From: Hydrogenophaga flava NBRC 102514
GTDB lineage: Bacteria > Pseudomonadota > Gammaproteobacteria > Burkholderiales > Burkholderiaceae_C
Length of the DNA: 64,000 nt
Direction of reading: 5' to 3'
Assembly (NCBI RefSeq): GCF_001571145.1
Contig: NZ_BCTF01000018.1
Location: 54,989 to 118,988, forward strand
Shown: positions 56,845 to 64,000 of the stretch, one piece after another
Numbering within the stretch: position 1 is the stretch's first letter
Layout: the number at the start of each line of letters is the position of its first letter
Translations under genes and position numbers: made by a program
Notes under the pieces: generated by a model
Database searches by the model: none
What the model saw: only the letters and a program-made list of their open reading frames with translations
Told to the model about the DNA's origin: nothing

Positions 56845-57354
56845 ATGCTCAAAGCCTTCCGGCACCTGCTCGATACCTTCCTCGACATCGACCCCACCCA
56901 CTCGGCCGCCGAGGCCGAACAGGCGCTTCGCCTGGCCACCGCCGTGCTGCTGGTGGAGGTGATGCGCGCCGACCAGAACCACAGCGCGGCCGAGCGGCAG
57001 GCCGTGATCCGTGCGCTCAGTGACCGCTTTGCGCTGCAGCCCGCGTCCGTGGACGACCTGATGGCGCTCGCGCAGGACACCGCCCGCACCGCCAACGACT
57101 TCCACGCCTTCACCAGCCAGGTCAACGACCGCCTGACGCATCCGCAAAAGATCGAACTGGTCGAATCGTTGTGGCACGTGGCCTATGCCGACGCGCACCT
57201 GGACGCACACGAAAACCACGTCATCAGCAAGATCGCCGGCCTGCTGCACGTGACCCATGGCGAGTACATCGCCGCCAAGATGCGGGCCAAGGCGGACGCG
57301 CTGCCCCAGGACGCTGCCCCGGCCGGAACCCGCCTGCAGAACAACCCCATTTGA
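56845..57354 (+). CDS. TerB-like protein
   Basis: The 169-residue all-helical protein matches the TerB/DjlA-N fold: LRLATAVLLVEVMRADQNHSAAERQAVIRALSDRF and VESLWHVAYADAHLDAHENHVISKIAGLLHV, each with an Asp/Glu metal-site motif (ADxxxxxxE). The fold is linked to tellurite resistance and membrane stress. No other ter genes are present, so the name denotes fold only. Confidence 0.85.
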   Translation: MLKAFRHLLDTFLDIDPTHSAAEAEQALRLATAVLLVEVMRADQNHSAAERQAVIRALSDRFALQPASVDDLMALAQDTARTANDFHAFTSQVNDRLTHPQKIELVESLWHVAYADAHLDAHENHVISKIAGLLHVTHGEYIAAKMRAKADALPQDAAPAGTRLQNNPI

Positions 57355-57468
57355 TAAGTGGGTCCCCATGGTCTAAGGTGAGCCCGTCTGGCGGCCGGCT
57401 CGTGCGGTCCCCGCGGGCCCATGCAGCAGCGGTCAGGCTCTCGTTGTTTCAACTGCAAAGGAGACACC

Positions 57469-57900
57469 ATGAGGCTACTGGACAAACTCTTTGGCCGCAA
57501 AGAGGCCTACCCGCCGCTGCCCGCTGGCAGCGAAGTCGTGGACAAGCTTGACGAGGTCAAGGCGTCGCTGGAGGAACTGGCGCACAAGGTGAGCGACCAC
57601 CTGGAGGTGGTGCCGGCCGACCACGAAGCCTTCGTGTTCCTGGGCACGCCACCGACGCACTTCGGCATCGCCTGGATCCACGACGGCAAGGTCACCGGAC
57701 TGAAGGAATTCGCCGAAGAACACCACCTGTCACAGGTGGAAGTGGGCAAGCTCATCGTCCGCCTGGGCGAGGCCTACCAACACGCCAGCCAGGTGCCGCG
57801 CTATTCGGCCGAATTCGGCGGCAAACAAATGGTGGTCATCCCCTCCAGAGGGCTGGAGCAGGAGATGCACCACATCATGGCGTCCACCACACTGCATTGA
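57469..57900 (+). CDS. Conserved hypothetical protein
   Basis: The 143-residue soluble protein starts MRLLDKLFGRKEAYPPL with an amphipathic basic N-terminus and a helix (VVDKLDEVKASLEELAHKVSDHL). A domain with FVFLGTPPTHFGIAWIHDGKV then ends in QEMHHIMASTTLH. It has a strong ribosome site (AAAGGAG) and its own terminator, so it appears well expressed. I do not recognise the family. Confidence 0.75.
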   Translation: MRLLDKLFGRKEAYPPLPAGSEVVDKLDEVKASLEELAHKVSDHLEVVPADHEAFVFLGTPPTHFGIAWIHDGKVTGLKEFAEEHHLSQVEVGKLIVRLGEAYQHASQVPRYSAEFGGKQMVVIPSRGLEQEMHHIMASTTLH

Positions 57901-57922
57901 GACGGGGTGGATGGTGGCAAAG

Positions 57923-57946
57923 GGGCGCTCTCGGGCGCCCTTTTTT
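57923..57946 (+). terminator. Intrinsic terminator
   Basis: GGGCGC (57923-57928) pairs with GCGCCC (57935-57940), followed by six Ts. It ends the DUF3014-TerB-hypothetical run and marks the end of the backbone region. Confidence 0.9.
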
Positions 57947-58050
57947 GTTGTTGCGGCAGGTGCGAAGACGAACGCATGGAAGCGCGGCTGTCCAAGGGGG
58001 GGGCTGCACGTCTACCGGCAAAAGGCAAGCTCTGACCTGGTCGCGGCACC

Positions 58051-58761
58051 TCAGCCGGCTTTCAACACCCTGCGCAGGGCGCGAACCTTTTGCCAGAGCA
58101 CCGCCTTGGGCATCGTCATGGCCATGGCCTGCATGCACCGCTCAAGCCAGCCCTGGCGCTCTTGCAGGCGGTCAATTGCCTTGGTCAGGTCGCGCACCAC
58201 GGCAGGTCCATAGGCTTGCGTGGCCTTGGTCAGTGCCGCTCGCAACAAGGGCAGGCGCAGGTCCATCATCGCCAGATCGATCACATCGCGGCTGAACACG
58301 CCATCGTCCGCCTGACGGTCTGAGTTGGCCAGCAGTTTGGACGTCGCCAGGTCGAGCCGCGTCAGCGTGCCGATGCCGCACACCACATCTCCAGGGCCAG
58401 GTGCTTCCAGTACGATCCGGGCCTCTCGGACGATTTCAAACTTGATCGCCTGGCCGTCCATCTGCACCACCGTTCGCAAGCCGTACTGATCGGCACGCAC
58501 CTCGCGCAGCATGGTCAATGGCTGCGCTCCGGCCCGCACCAGCGCGTTGAGCCCGGCTGGCCCGGTGAGCAACTGACGCAGTTCCCGGTAACCCGCTGCG
58601 TCCGACACCAGAAAGTCGATGTCCACCGATTCGCGGTACTCGCCGTGGCGCAGAGCGATGCAAGTGCCCCCGCCAAACAGGCAGCCATGCTGGCGCAACA
58701 CATCGCCGTCCAGCGCGGCCAGCACATGCGCAATGCGCTGGTGGTGTGGTCGTTCAAACAT
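58051..58761 (-). CDS. AbiEii/AbiGii-type nucleotidyltransferase toxin
   Basis: The 236-residue protein has the nucleotidyltransferase motif FGGGTCIALRHGEYRESVDIDFLV, with catalytic Asp47 and Asp49, and a helical C-terminal half. This is the AbiEii family (DUF1814), toxins of phage-abortive systems; MenT relatives transfer nucleotides to tRNA 3' ends. ATG 58761 overlaps the 3' end of the XRE gene by 8 bases, as in two-gene toxin-antitoxin operons. ATG 58782 is a possible longer start. The target is unknown. Confidence 0.82.
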   Translation of the reverse strand: MFERPHHQRIAHVLAALDGDVLRQHGCLFGGGTCIALRHGEYRESVDIDFLVSDAAGYRELRQLLTGPAGLNALVRAGAQPLTMLREVRADQYGLRTVVQMDGQAIKFEIVREARIVLEAPGPGDVVCGIGTLTRLDLATSKLLANSDRQADDGVFSRDVIDLAMMDLRLPLLRAALTKATQAYGPAVVRDLTKAIDRLQERQGWLERCMQAMAMTMPKAVLWQKVRALRRVLKAG

Positions 58762-59269
58762 CGGGTGTTCCCACTCCCGCATCGCCGCCCAAACCCGTGC
58801 GCAAGGCCTGCAGCAGCGCCTGCTCGGCGGGCGACATGGCCGCCATATCCAGATGGCGCGCGTTGCGCTCGTAAATACCCAGCGCCTCAACGGGCGTGAG
58901 CGCTTCGGTGCCGTGCACCTGCCAGGCCAGTGTCTTGAGCTGCGGGTAGTCCGCCAGGCGCACGCGCACCGGTATCCAGTCGGCCAGATTCGGCCCATTG
59001 ACATCTTCGGGGCGCGTGGCTTGGGCATCTTCGGCGTTCTGCGCCACCAGCGACATACCCAGCGCCGCCATGGCGTTGGCCCAGGCGCCGGCCGCGACAG
59101 AAGGCTCCCCCTTCTCGATGCGATGCAGCGTTACCCGCGACATCCCTGCGGCCTCCGCTGCCGCTGTGCTGCTCACCCGCAAGGCCTTGCGGCGCGCGCG
59201 AAGCTGAGTGCCCAAGGCCTGCAGCTGGGCGGTGCTTTGGGCGGTCGGAAGGGGTGGTTTGGCAGGCAT
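58754..59269 (-). CDS. XRE-family HTH protein, presumed antitoxin
   Basis: The 171-residue protein has an N-terminal lambda-repressor-type HTH at about 15-66 (LGTQLRARRKALRVSSTAAAEAAGMSRVTLHRIEKGEPSV) and a C-terminal domain that probably neutralises the adjacent nucleotidyltransferase. In the classical AbiE system the antitoxin is a winged-helix protein (AbiEi); here it is XRE-type. It is probably autoregulated through the repeats directly upstream of its start. ATG 59269 has GGGAAAC in front, a weak ribosome site. Confidence 0.82.
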   Translation of the reverse strand: MPAKPPLPTAQSTAQLQALGTQLRARRKALRVSSTAAAEAAGMSRVTLHRIEKGEPSVAAGAWANAMAALGMSLVAQNAEDAQATRPEDVNGPNLADWIPVRVRLADYPQLKTLAWQVHGTEALTPVEALGIYERNARHLDMAAMSPAEQALLQALRTGLGGDAGVGTPDV

Positions 59270-59310
59270 ATGTTTCCCATTCTGTTCAATTTGGCAATTT
59301 TGTCAATTAT
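59270..59310 (-). promoter_or_regulatory. Promoter and operator-like repeats of the toxin-antitoxin pair
   Basis: On the minus strand a perfect TTGACA lies at 59306-59301, with CAGAAT 16 bases downstream. Two palindromic heptamers of the form TTGNCAA, at 59291-59297 and 59300-59306, lie 2 bases apart. One covers the -35 box. This is what a repressor dimer pair would recognise, and it is AT-rich in an otherwise GC-rich region. The operator role is inferred. Confidence 0.6.
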
Positions 59311-59365
59311 GAGACGCACTTTTTTGTGTTGCCTACATGAGTCCTCAAGCACGAGCGATGCCAGC

Positions 59366-59712
59366 GCGAAGGCCACGCCTGGGCCGACATGGCCATCCTC
59401 TGCCGCCACCACAGCGAGGGACATGTGCGCCGAATTCCTGCGCAAACGCAGGATGCCGCACCAGCTGCGCCGCAGCACGTCCAGCGAGTCGACCCTGCGC
59501 ACGACAGCATCAAGGTGATCACGCTGTACGCCAGCAAAGGGCTGGAGTTCCCGGTGGTGGCGCTGGTCGGCGCCGGGCGCATGCCCACCGAGGGCGAAGA
59601 CGAGCGCGAGGAAGCGCGGCTGTTCTATGTGGGTGCTACGCGGGCGACGCAGCGTTTGGTGATCGGGGCGAGTGGGAACGGACGATTCGGCGCCCAGTTC
59701 CAATCGGGCTGA
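59366..59712 (+). pseudogene. Decayed duplicate of the C-terminus of the NERD/UvrD-type helicase
   Basis: From 59366 to about 59680 the DNA is closely similar to 62901-63215 of the intact helicase gene and in the same orientation. Compared with it there is a 2-base deletion at about 59433 (GCGAGGGACATG versus GCGAAATGGACATG) and a 1-base deletion near 59500, which restores frame. The intervening 22 or so residues are therefore scrambled. The remaining residues include KVITLYASKGLEFPVVALVGAGRMP and LFYVGATRATQRLVIGAS. All upstream helicase domains are missing, so the fragment cannot work as a helicase. Confidence 0.9.
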
Positions 59713-59726
59713 TCCGGTGAGGCTGT

Positions 59727-60551
59727 TCAGCCCAGCGCGAAGTCGGTGATTTCGCGGTCCGCGTCTTCGTCCACCGTTTGCACGTCCAGCTTGATCAGAT
59801 CGCTGCAGATTTCTTTGAAAGCGGCATGGCGCTTCGCATCCGCCAGCGGCGGCGCCTTGACCGCAAACAGAACGTCATCCGGCAGCAGCTTCCGATTTCT
59901 CAGCCGCTTGATCTTCTGCAGCCACGCATCGCCGTGCTCGTAGATGTCCACCGGCTCGTCCTGGTTCAGTCGGAACGGCTTGATGATCTTGGTCAGCGAG
60001 TCGCCCTGCTGCTGCACCAGAGGGAAGTTGGCATAGAAAGCGTCGTCGCCCACGCGCAGTGGTGCGAACGGGGCAGGCAGTTGCAACCCATCGAGCAAGT
60101 GCTTGATGCGCTTTTCCATGGCCTTTTCCACGTACTCCGGCGTTGCAAAGGCACGCTCCACGCAGTGCTCGAACTGCCGAGCCAGCTCGGCTACCGGATC
60201 GGCTGTCATCACTGCCCGTGAAGCGCTGAACCGAACCAACGCCTCACGAGGATGAATGAGGCTGTCGAAGACTTGCCGCAAATACGCCGCGCGACCCGTG
60301 CTCGGTGCCTTCGCCACCACATCCGCCACGCGCAGCAACTCGTCTTCCATCGCCTTGACGGCACGCACATAAAAGCTGCGCGGCAGTTCATCAAAGAAAT
60401 CGGTGATGCGTTTGGTGCGGCGGGTTTGCAGCTTGAAGCCGAAGTACCCGCTCTCCGGGCACATCAGCACCACGCCCGCGTTGGCGAACTCCCCCGTTTC
60501 GCGGTAGGGCGCGAACTGAACCACGGCGTATCGGCACGCGACGAGCCTCAT
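59727..60551 (-). CDS. DUF3037 family protein
   Basis: The 274-residue protein begins MRLVACRYAVVQFAPYRETGEFANAGVVLMCPESGYFGFK, the DUF3037 signature, and ends in an acidic VDEDADREITDFALG. The family has no known activity, but it is regularly found next to HipA-like kinases. Its ATG overlaps the TGA of the upstream HipA-like gene (ATGA), so both are made in fixed ratio. It could be the antitoxin or an effector partner. Confidence 0.82.
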   Translation of the reverse strand: MRLVACRYAVVQFAPYRETGEFANAGVVLMCPESGYFGFKLQTRRTKRITDFFDELPRSFYVRAVKAMEDELLRVADVVAKAPSTGRAAYLRQVFDSLIHPREALVRFSASRAVMTADPVAELARQFEHCVERAFATPEYVEKAMEKRIKHLLDGLQLPAPFAPLRVGDDAFYANFPLVQQQGDSLTKIIKPFRLNQDEPVDIYEHGDAWLQKIKRLRNRKLLPDDVLFAVKAPPLADAKRHAAFKEICSDLIKLDVQTVDEDADREITDFALG

Positions 60552-61279
60552 ACCGTTCTCCAGAAGTCAGGGGTTGCACATCGTTCCAGCACCTGAAGGG
60601 CCGCTGCGCGGTCAAAACGGGCTGGAATGTCGAACTCGGAATTTTCCCACAGCCACTCTTCCGGCGCGCTTTCCAAGGCCTCGTGAGCCGCCGGGAGGGC
60701 CTGGCTCAGGCGTTGAAGGTATTGCGCCTGCAGCACCAGGTCTTGGGTCAGCACCGACCACTGGTCGGCGAACACATGCTGGTCCTGGAACTCGGCGGCA
60801 TTGAAATCGTTGTCCAAGGCCAGGTTGTGGTCGATCACCACCAGCCCCTCGTGCTCGGCATCCCACAGCAGGTTGGTGTTGCCGCGCAGACGATCGGTGT
60901 TGCGAACCCACCAGTCGAAAACGAGCACATCGCGCTGCAGTTCGGCCGGGACCCGTTGGCTGATGCCGAGTTCCAGCCAGGCGGTGTGCGGTTGCTCGCG
61001 TGAGCCAAAGGCCGGCAAAGAACCGATGCGTTGCTGGTCCTTCGGCAGTTCCTTCACAAGCGCCGGGTCCAGCTGAACCAGCGCGAAAGGCGGCAGCGGC
61101 AGACCCAGTGCCTTGGCGAGGTGCCCGCAAATCCACTCCCGCCACAGGCTGGCGCGGTTGGTCTGTTGGCCCTTGACGTAGTAGCGGTGCCCGTCAGCCC
61201 CGCCGCAAAGCAAGGGCATCGACTTGCCTTGTGCGGCAGGGCCGATGACTTCGACGATCTGGACGATGGGGGTGGACAC
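60548..61279 (-). CDS. HipA-like kinase
   Basis: The 243-residue protein has the features of a compact HipA kinase: YYVKG with the ATP-binding Lys36, FDWWVRNTDRLRGNTNLLW with Asp129 and Asn134/Asn136 as the catalytic loop, and VIDHNLALD with Asp150 in the metal-binding position. The N-terminal HipA subdomain is absent, so this belongs to the small HipA_kinase family, not to classical HipA. The start is GTG 61279, without a good ribosome site. HipB is not adjacent. Confidence 0.78.
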   Translation of the reverse strand: MSTPIVQIVEVIGPAAQGKSMPLLCGGADGHRYYVKGQQTNRASLWREWICGHLAKALGLPLPPFALVQLDPALVKELPKDQQRIGSLPAFGSREQPHTAWLELGISQRVPAELQRDVLVFDWWVRNTDRLRGNTNLLWDAEHEGLVVIDHNLALDNDFNAAEFQDQHVFADQWSVLTQDLVLQAQYLQRLSQALPAAHEALESAPEEWLWENSEFDIPARFDRAAALQVLERCATPDFWRTV

Positions 61280-61420
61280 GTTTGATCTTGACGTGAGTAG
61301 GAGTCGCCTGCTCAGGCGTGAGTGGCAGTGTACCGATGGGCACCGTTGACAGCGAGTGCGGCCGCATTCCCTGCGAGTTGGTGCATCATCCGCCCAGGGA
61401 AACAAAAAGACACAAGTCAG

Positions 61421-63241
61421 ATGGCCACACTGATACCCGCTCTGGGCAGTTGCGTTGCACGCATGACGCCCGGCGAACGCCGCACCGCCGAGCGGCTTGA
61501 ACAGAAGCTCGACGCCGACTACCTGCTCTGGTACGACGTGGCCGTCGGCCCCCGGCACCAGCACCCGGACTTTGTGGTCATGCACCCGCGCCGTGGCATC
61601 CTGATTCTGGAGGTCAAGGACTTCCGGCTCTCCACCCTCATCCAGGCCAACAAGCAGACCTGGGACATCCACGGCGAGCTCGGCCCCAAGACCATTCCCA
61701 ACCCGCTGGAGCAGGCCCGGCAGTACGCGCACCAGGTGGTGAACGCGCTGGAGCGCGACCCGCAGCTGGTGCAGCCCGAAGGCCGGCACCAGGGCAAGCT
61801 GGCCTTTCCGTGGAGCTACGGCGTGGTGCTGCCCAACATCACCCGCGCGCAGTTCGACAAAGCCGAACTCGCCCACGCCATCGAACCGCACCGCGTCATC
61901 TGCCAGGACGAGATGGGCGAACAGGTAGAGCCCGAGGCGCTGCAAAGCCGCCTGTGGGACATGTTCCCTTTCATGATGGGCGGCGTCATGTCGCTGCCGC
62001 AGATGGACCGGGTGCGCTGGATCATGTTCCCCGAGGTGCGCGTGCAGGTGACCGGCGAGCTGTTTGACGACGCTGACGAAGCCGCCGAACTGCCCAGCAT
62101 CATGCGGGTGATGGACCTGCAGCAGGAACAGCTGGCCCGCAGCCTGGGCGAGGGGCACCGCGTCATCCACGGCGTGGCCGGTTCGGGCAAGACCATGCTG
62201 CTGGGCTACCGCGCCGAGCATCTGGCCAAAGCCCAGACCGCCGCCAGCAAACCCATCCTCATCCTCTGCTACAACGAACCGCTGGCCCGGCAGATTGCGC
62301 GCGTGATGGCCGCCAAAGGCATAACCGACCGCGTGCACGCCGTGCACTTCCACAAATGGTGTCGTCAGCAGCTGGTGGCCTACGGGCAAGACCTGCCCCC
62401 GCAGAACCTGCCTTGGGACGCCTTCTTTGAGGACATGGTCCAGCGCGTCATCACCGGCGTGGACCGCCGCCAGATCCCCAGCGGGCAATACCAGGCCGTG
62501 CTGATTGACGAAGGCCACGACTTTGCGCCCGAATGGCTGCGCCTGGTGGTGCAGATGGTGGACCCCACCACCAACAGCCTGCTCGTGCTGTACGACGACG
62601 CGCAGAGCATTTACGACCGCACGCAGAAGAGCAAAAACTTCAGCTTCAAAAGCGTGGGCATCCAGGCGCAGGGGCGCACCACCATCCTCAAGATCAACTA
62701 CCGCAACACGCGGCAGATCCTGCAAACGGCCAGCCTCGTCGCCGCCGATCTATTGACCGCCGAAGACAAGGACGACGACGGCGTGCCCCTGCTCAAACCC
62801 GTGAGCTGCGGGCGCGACGGCGAGGCGCCGCTCATCGTGCGCCTGCCCACCCTGCGCGAAGAGGTGGCCCAGGTGGCCGAGCTGCTGGCCACCGCCCACC
62901 GCGAAGGCCACGCCTGGGCCGACATGGCCATCCTCTGCCGCCACCACAGCGAAATGGACATGTGCGCCGAATTCCTGCGCAAACGCAAGCTGCCGCACCA
63001 GGTGCGCCGGAACTCGTCCAGCGTGTTCGACCCCGCGCACGACAGCATCAAGGTGATGACGCTGCACGTCAGCAAGGGGCTGGAGTTTCCGGTGGTGGCG
63101 CTGGTGGGCGCCGGGCGCATGCCTGCCGAGGGCGAAGACGAGCGCGAGGAAGCGCGGCTGTTCTATGTGGGGGCCACGCGGGCGACGCAGCGGTTGGTGA
63201 TTGGGGCGAGTGGGGGCGGGGGGTTCTCGTCTCGTTTGTAA
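61421..63241 (+). CDS. NERD-nuclease / UvrD-type helicase fusion
   Basis: The 606-residue protein has an N-terminal NERD domain (about 15-130) with a PD-(D/E)xK site: Asp50 in HPDFVV, Glu64 and Lys66 in LILEVKDF. It then has a superfamily 1 helicase core: Walker A GVAGSGKT at 251-258, Walker B DEGH at 363-366, DDAQSIY at 392-398, KINYRNTRQIL, LHVSKGLEFPVVAL and FYVGATRAT. It probably unwinds and cuts DNA. ATG 61421 fits the family; the open frame upstream is non-coding. It diverges from the HipA-like gene by 141 bases. The C-terminal 320 bases have a decayed copy at 59366. Confidence 0.9.
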   Translation: MATLIPALGSCVARMTPGERRTAERLEQKLDADYLLWYDVAVGPRHQHPDFVVMHPRRGILILEVKDFRLSTLIQANKQTWDIHGELGPKTIPNPLEQARQYAHQVVNALERDPQLVQPEGRHQGKLAFPWSYGVVLPNITRAQFDKAELAHAIEPHRVICQDEMGEQVEPEALQSRLWDMFPFMMGGVMSLPQMDRVRWIMFPEVRVQVTGELFDDADEAAELPSIMRVMDLQQEQLARSLGEGHRVIHGVAGSGKTMLLGYRAEHLAKAQTAASKPILILCYNEPLARQIARVMAAKGITDRVHAVHFHKWCRQQLVAYGQDLPPQNLPWDAFFEDMVQRVITGVDRRQIPSGQYQAVLIDEGHDFAPEWLRLVVQMVDPTTNSLLVLYDDAQSIYDRTQKSKNFSFKSVGIQAQGRTTILKINYRNTRQILQTASLVAADLLTAEDKDDDGVPLLKPVSCGRDGEAPLIVRLPTLREEVAQVAELLATAHREGHAWADMAILCRHHSEMDMCAEFLRKRKLPHQVRRNSSSVFDPAHDSIKVMTLHVSKGLEFPVVALVGAGRMPAEGEDEREEARLFYVGATRATQRLVIGASGGGGFSSRL

Positions 63242-63335
63242 ACGAAGGTAGGACCGTCAAGACCTATCCCTATGTCCTGCGACTTGAGAAGATGTATATG
63301 AAACTAGCCATTCGAAAGATGATGAGGGTCGATAT

Positions 63336-64000
63336 ATGACATCCCTTGAGAGCCTCGGGCTGTCGTATCGCAAAGCCAAGGTTGACCTGTACTACTCGTC
63401 CCATGCTTCGCTTGATGCGATTGCGGACTATGAGGAGGACCTCCACCACAATCTCATCGCCTTGCTGGCCAAGCTGCAAGCTGATGATGAGTCCTGGATT
63501 ACACAGTCCGATTTCATTGGTGGTTGGACCCTGGTTACAAAGTCGGTGGATATGCTTCCCAGTAAGCCAGACGGCGTTCATAGCTGGGAGCAGTTCCGCA
63601 AAGAGCATGGTAACGGGCTGATTTTCTCCTCGCCTTCCGATGAGTGGGCACACGCTTGCGGCCTATTGGCCAACTGTGATAAGTCCTTGAAACCAAGAGC
63701 CGAATTCCGCGTGATGGCTCAGTGCAGCATGGATTTCCATGTTTTGTCTACTCTGTGGATGCTGGAGGTCGGTCACCTATTCGATGCAAAGCTGACTGGC
63801 TGTGCTTATGGCAACCGCCTGCGCCGCAAACATAACGGCGCGAGCATCAATTCTCTTTCTCTCGGCACCTTTGAGCCTTATCTCAAACCGTTTCGCGATT
63901 GGCGCGACAAGGGCATCGACTCCATGCGCGCTGCGCTACAGGCTGAAAAAAAGATCGTGGCGCTAAGGATGGTGTTCAAAACCCCAGTCAAGCCCGGATT
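63336..64000 (+). CDS. Reverse-transcriptase-like (unknown-group/defence type) protein, N-terminal part, cut by window edge
   Basis: The frame runs from ATG 63336 (GAGGG 8 bases upstream) through the right edge, 221 codons. The translation starts MTSLESLGLSYRKAKVDLYY and contains STLWMLEVGHLFDAKLTG, CAYGNRLRRKHNG, LGTFEPYLKPFRDWRDKG and the beginning of a strand KKIVAL. The block YGNRLRR, then FxPYxxxxxxWRDKG, then a short helix is what I remember at the N-terminus of several unknown-group reverse transcriptases linked to phage defence. The expected catalytic Asp after KKIVAL is not seen in the last residues (RMVFKTPVKPG), so either the domain lies further on or the gene is altered. Codon use is less GC-rich than in the neighbours. 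Confidence 0.55.
   Translation, partial: MTSLESLGLSYRKAKVDLYYSSHASLDAIADYEEDLHHNLIALLAKLQADDESWITQSDFIGGWTLVTKSVDMLPSKPDGVHSWEQFRKEHGNGLIFSSPSDEWAHACGLLANCDKSLKPRAEFRVMAQCSMDFHVLSTLWMLEVGHLFDAKLTGCAYGNRLRRKHNGASINSLSLGTFEPYLKPFRDWRDKGIDSMRAALQAEKKIVALRMVFKTPVKPG

Noticed and set aside
59389..59712. 108-codon open frame at the helicase remnant as a functional protein
   Set aside because: It is open only because two deletions compensate; it contains scrambled residues and lacks all ATP-binding motifs.

Overview
The window looks like chromosome of a high-GC betaproteobacterium of the Burkholderiales, most likely Comamonadaceae (Hydrogenophaga/Acidovorax type). I infer this from gene content and order (hemC-hemD-hemX-hemY, asd-fimV-truA-trpF-trpB-trpA-accD, yceD-rpmF-plsX-fabHDG-acpP-fabF-rpoE-rseA-rseB-mucD, lepA-lepB-rnc-era-recO-pdxJ-acpS-nagZ), from a short H-NS-family protein, and from codon use. 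No taxonomic marker such as rRNA is present.

Positions 1-57900 are essentially a housekeeping backbone. The left edge holds a truncated EamA transporter coupled to a PHP phosphatase, then ppc facing away from a haem operon (hemCDXY). hemY and rne converge on one bidirectional hairpin. A long rne leader separates rne from rluC. After an H-NS-type gene come an HAD phosphatase, a Rieske protein, SppA and GalU, then the fatty-acid cluster that leads into the envelope-stress sigma factor module. A 520-base leader containing a terminator hairpin precedes lepA, which opens a maturation operon (LepB, RNase III, Era, RecO, PdxJ, AcpS, NagZ). On the minus strand follow a LON-domain protein, AccD, the trp genes, TruA, FimV and Asd. 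The Asd leader contains a 33-codon ORF rich in Thr/Ile/Lys codons that resembles an attenuator. From 47.4 to 57.9 kb the genes are more miscellaneous: M14 peptidase, EcsC, CheV, a PAS histidine kinase, YghU, DUF2235, DUF3014 and TerB-like proteins.

Positions 57950-64000 read as an accessory, defence-type region. It holds an AbiEii-type nucleotidyltransferase with an XRE partner, a decayed second copy of a helicase C-terminus, a DUF3037/HipA-like kinase pair and an intact NERD-nuclease/UvrD-type helicase. At the right edge, in DNA that is visibly less GC-rich, is the N-terminal part of a gene that resembles the unknown-group reverse transcriptases used in phage defence. The pieces that look least like known backbone are the DUF3037-HipA pair, the duplicated helicase tail and the truncated reverse-transcriptase-like gene. 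All functional statements come from reading motifs by eye; no database search was run.
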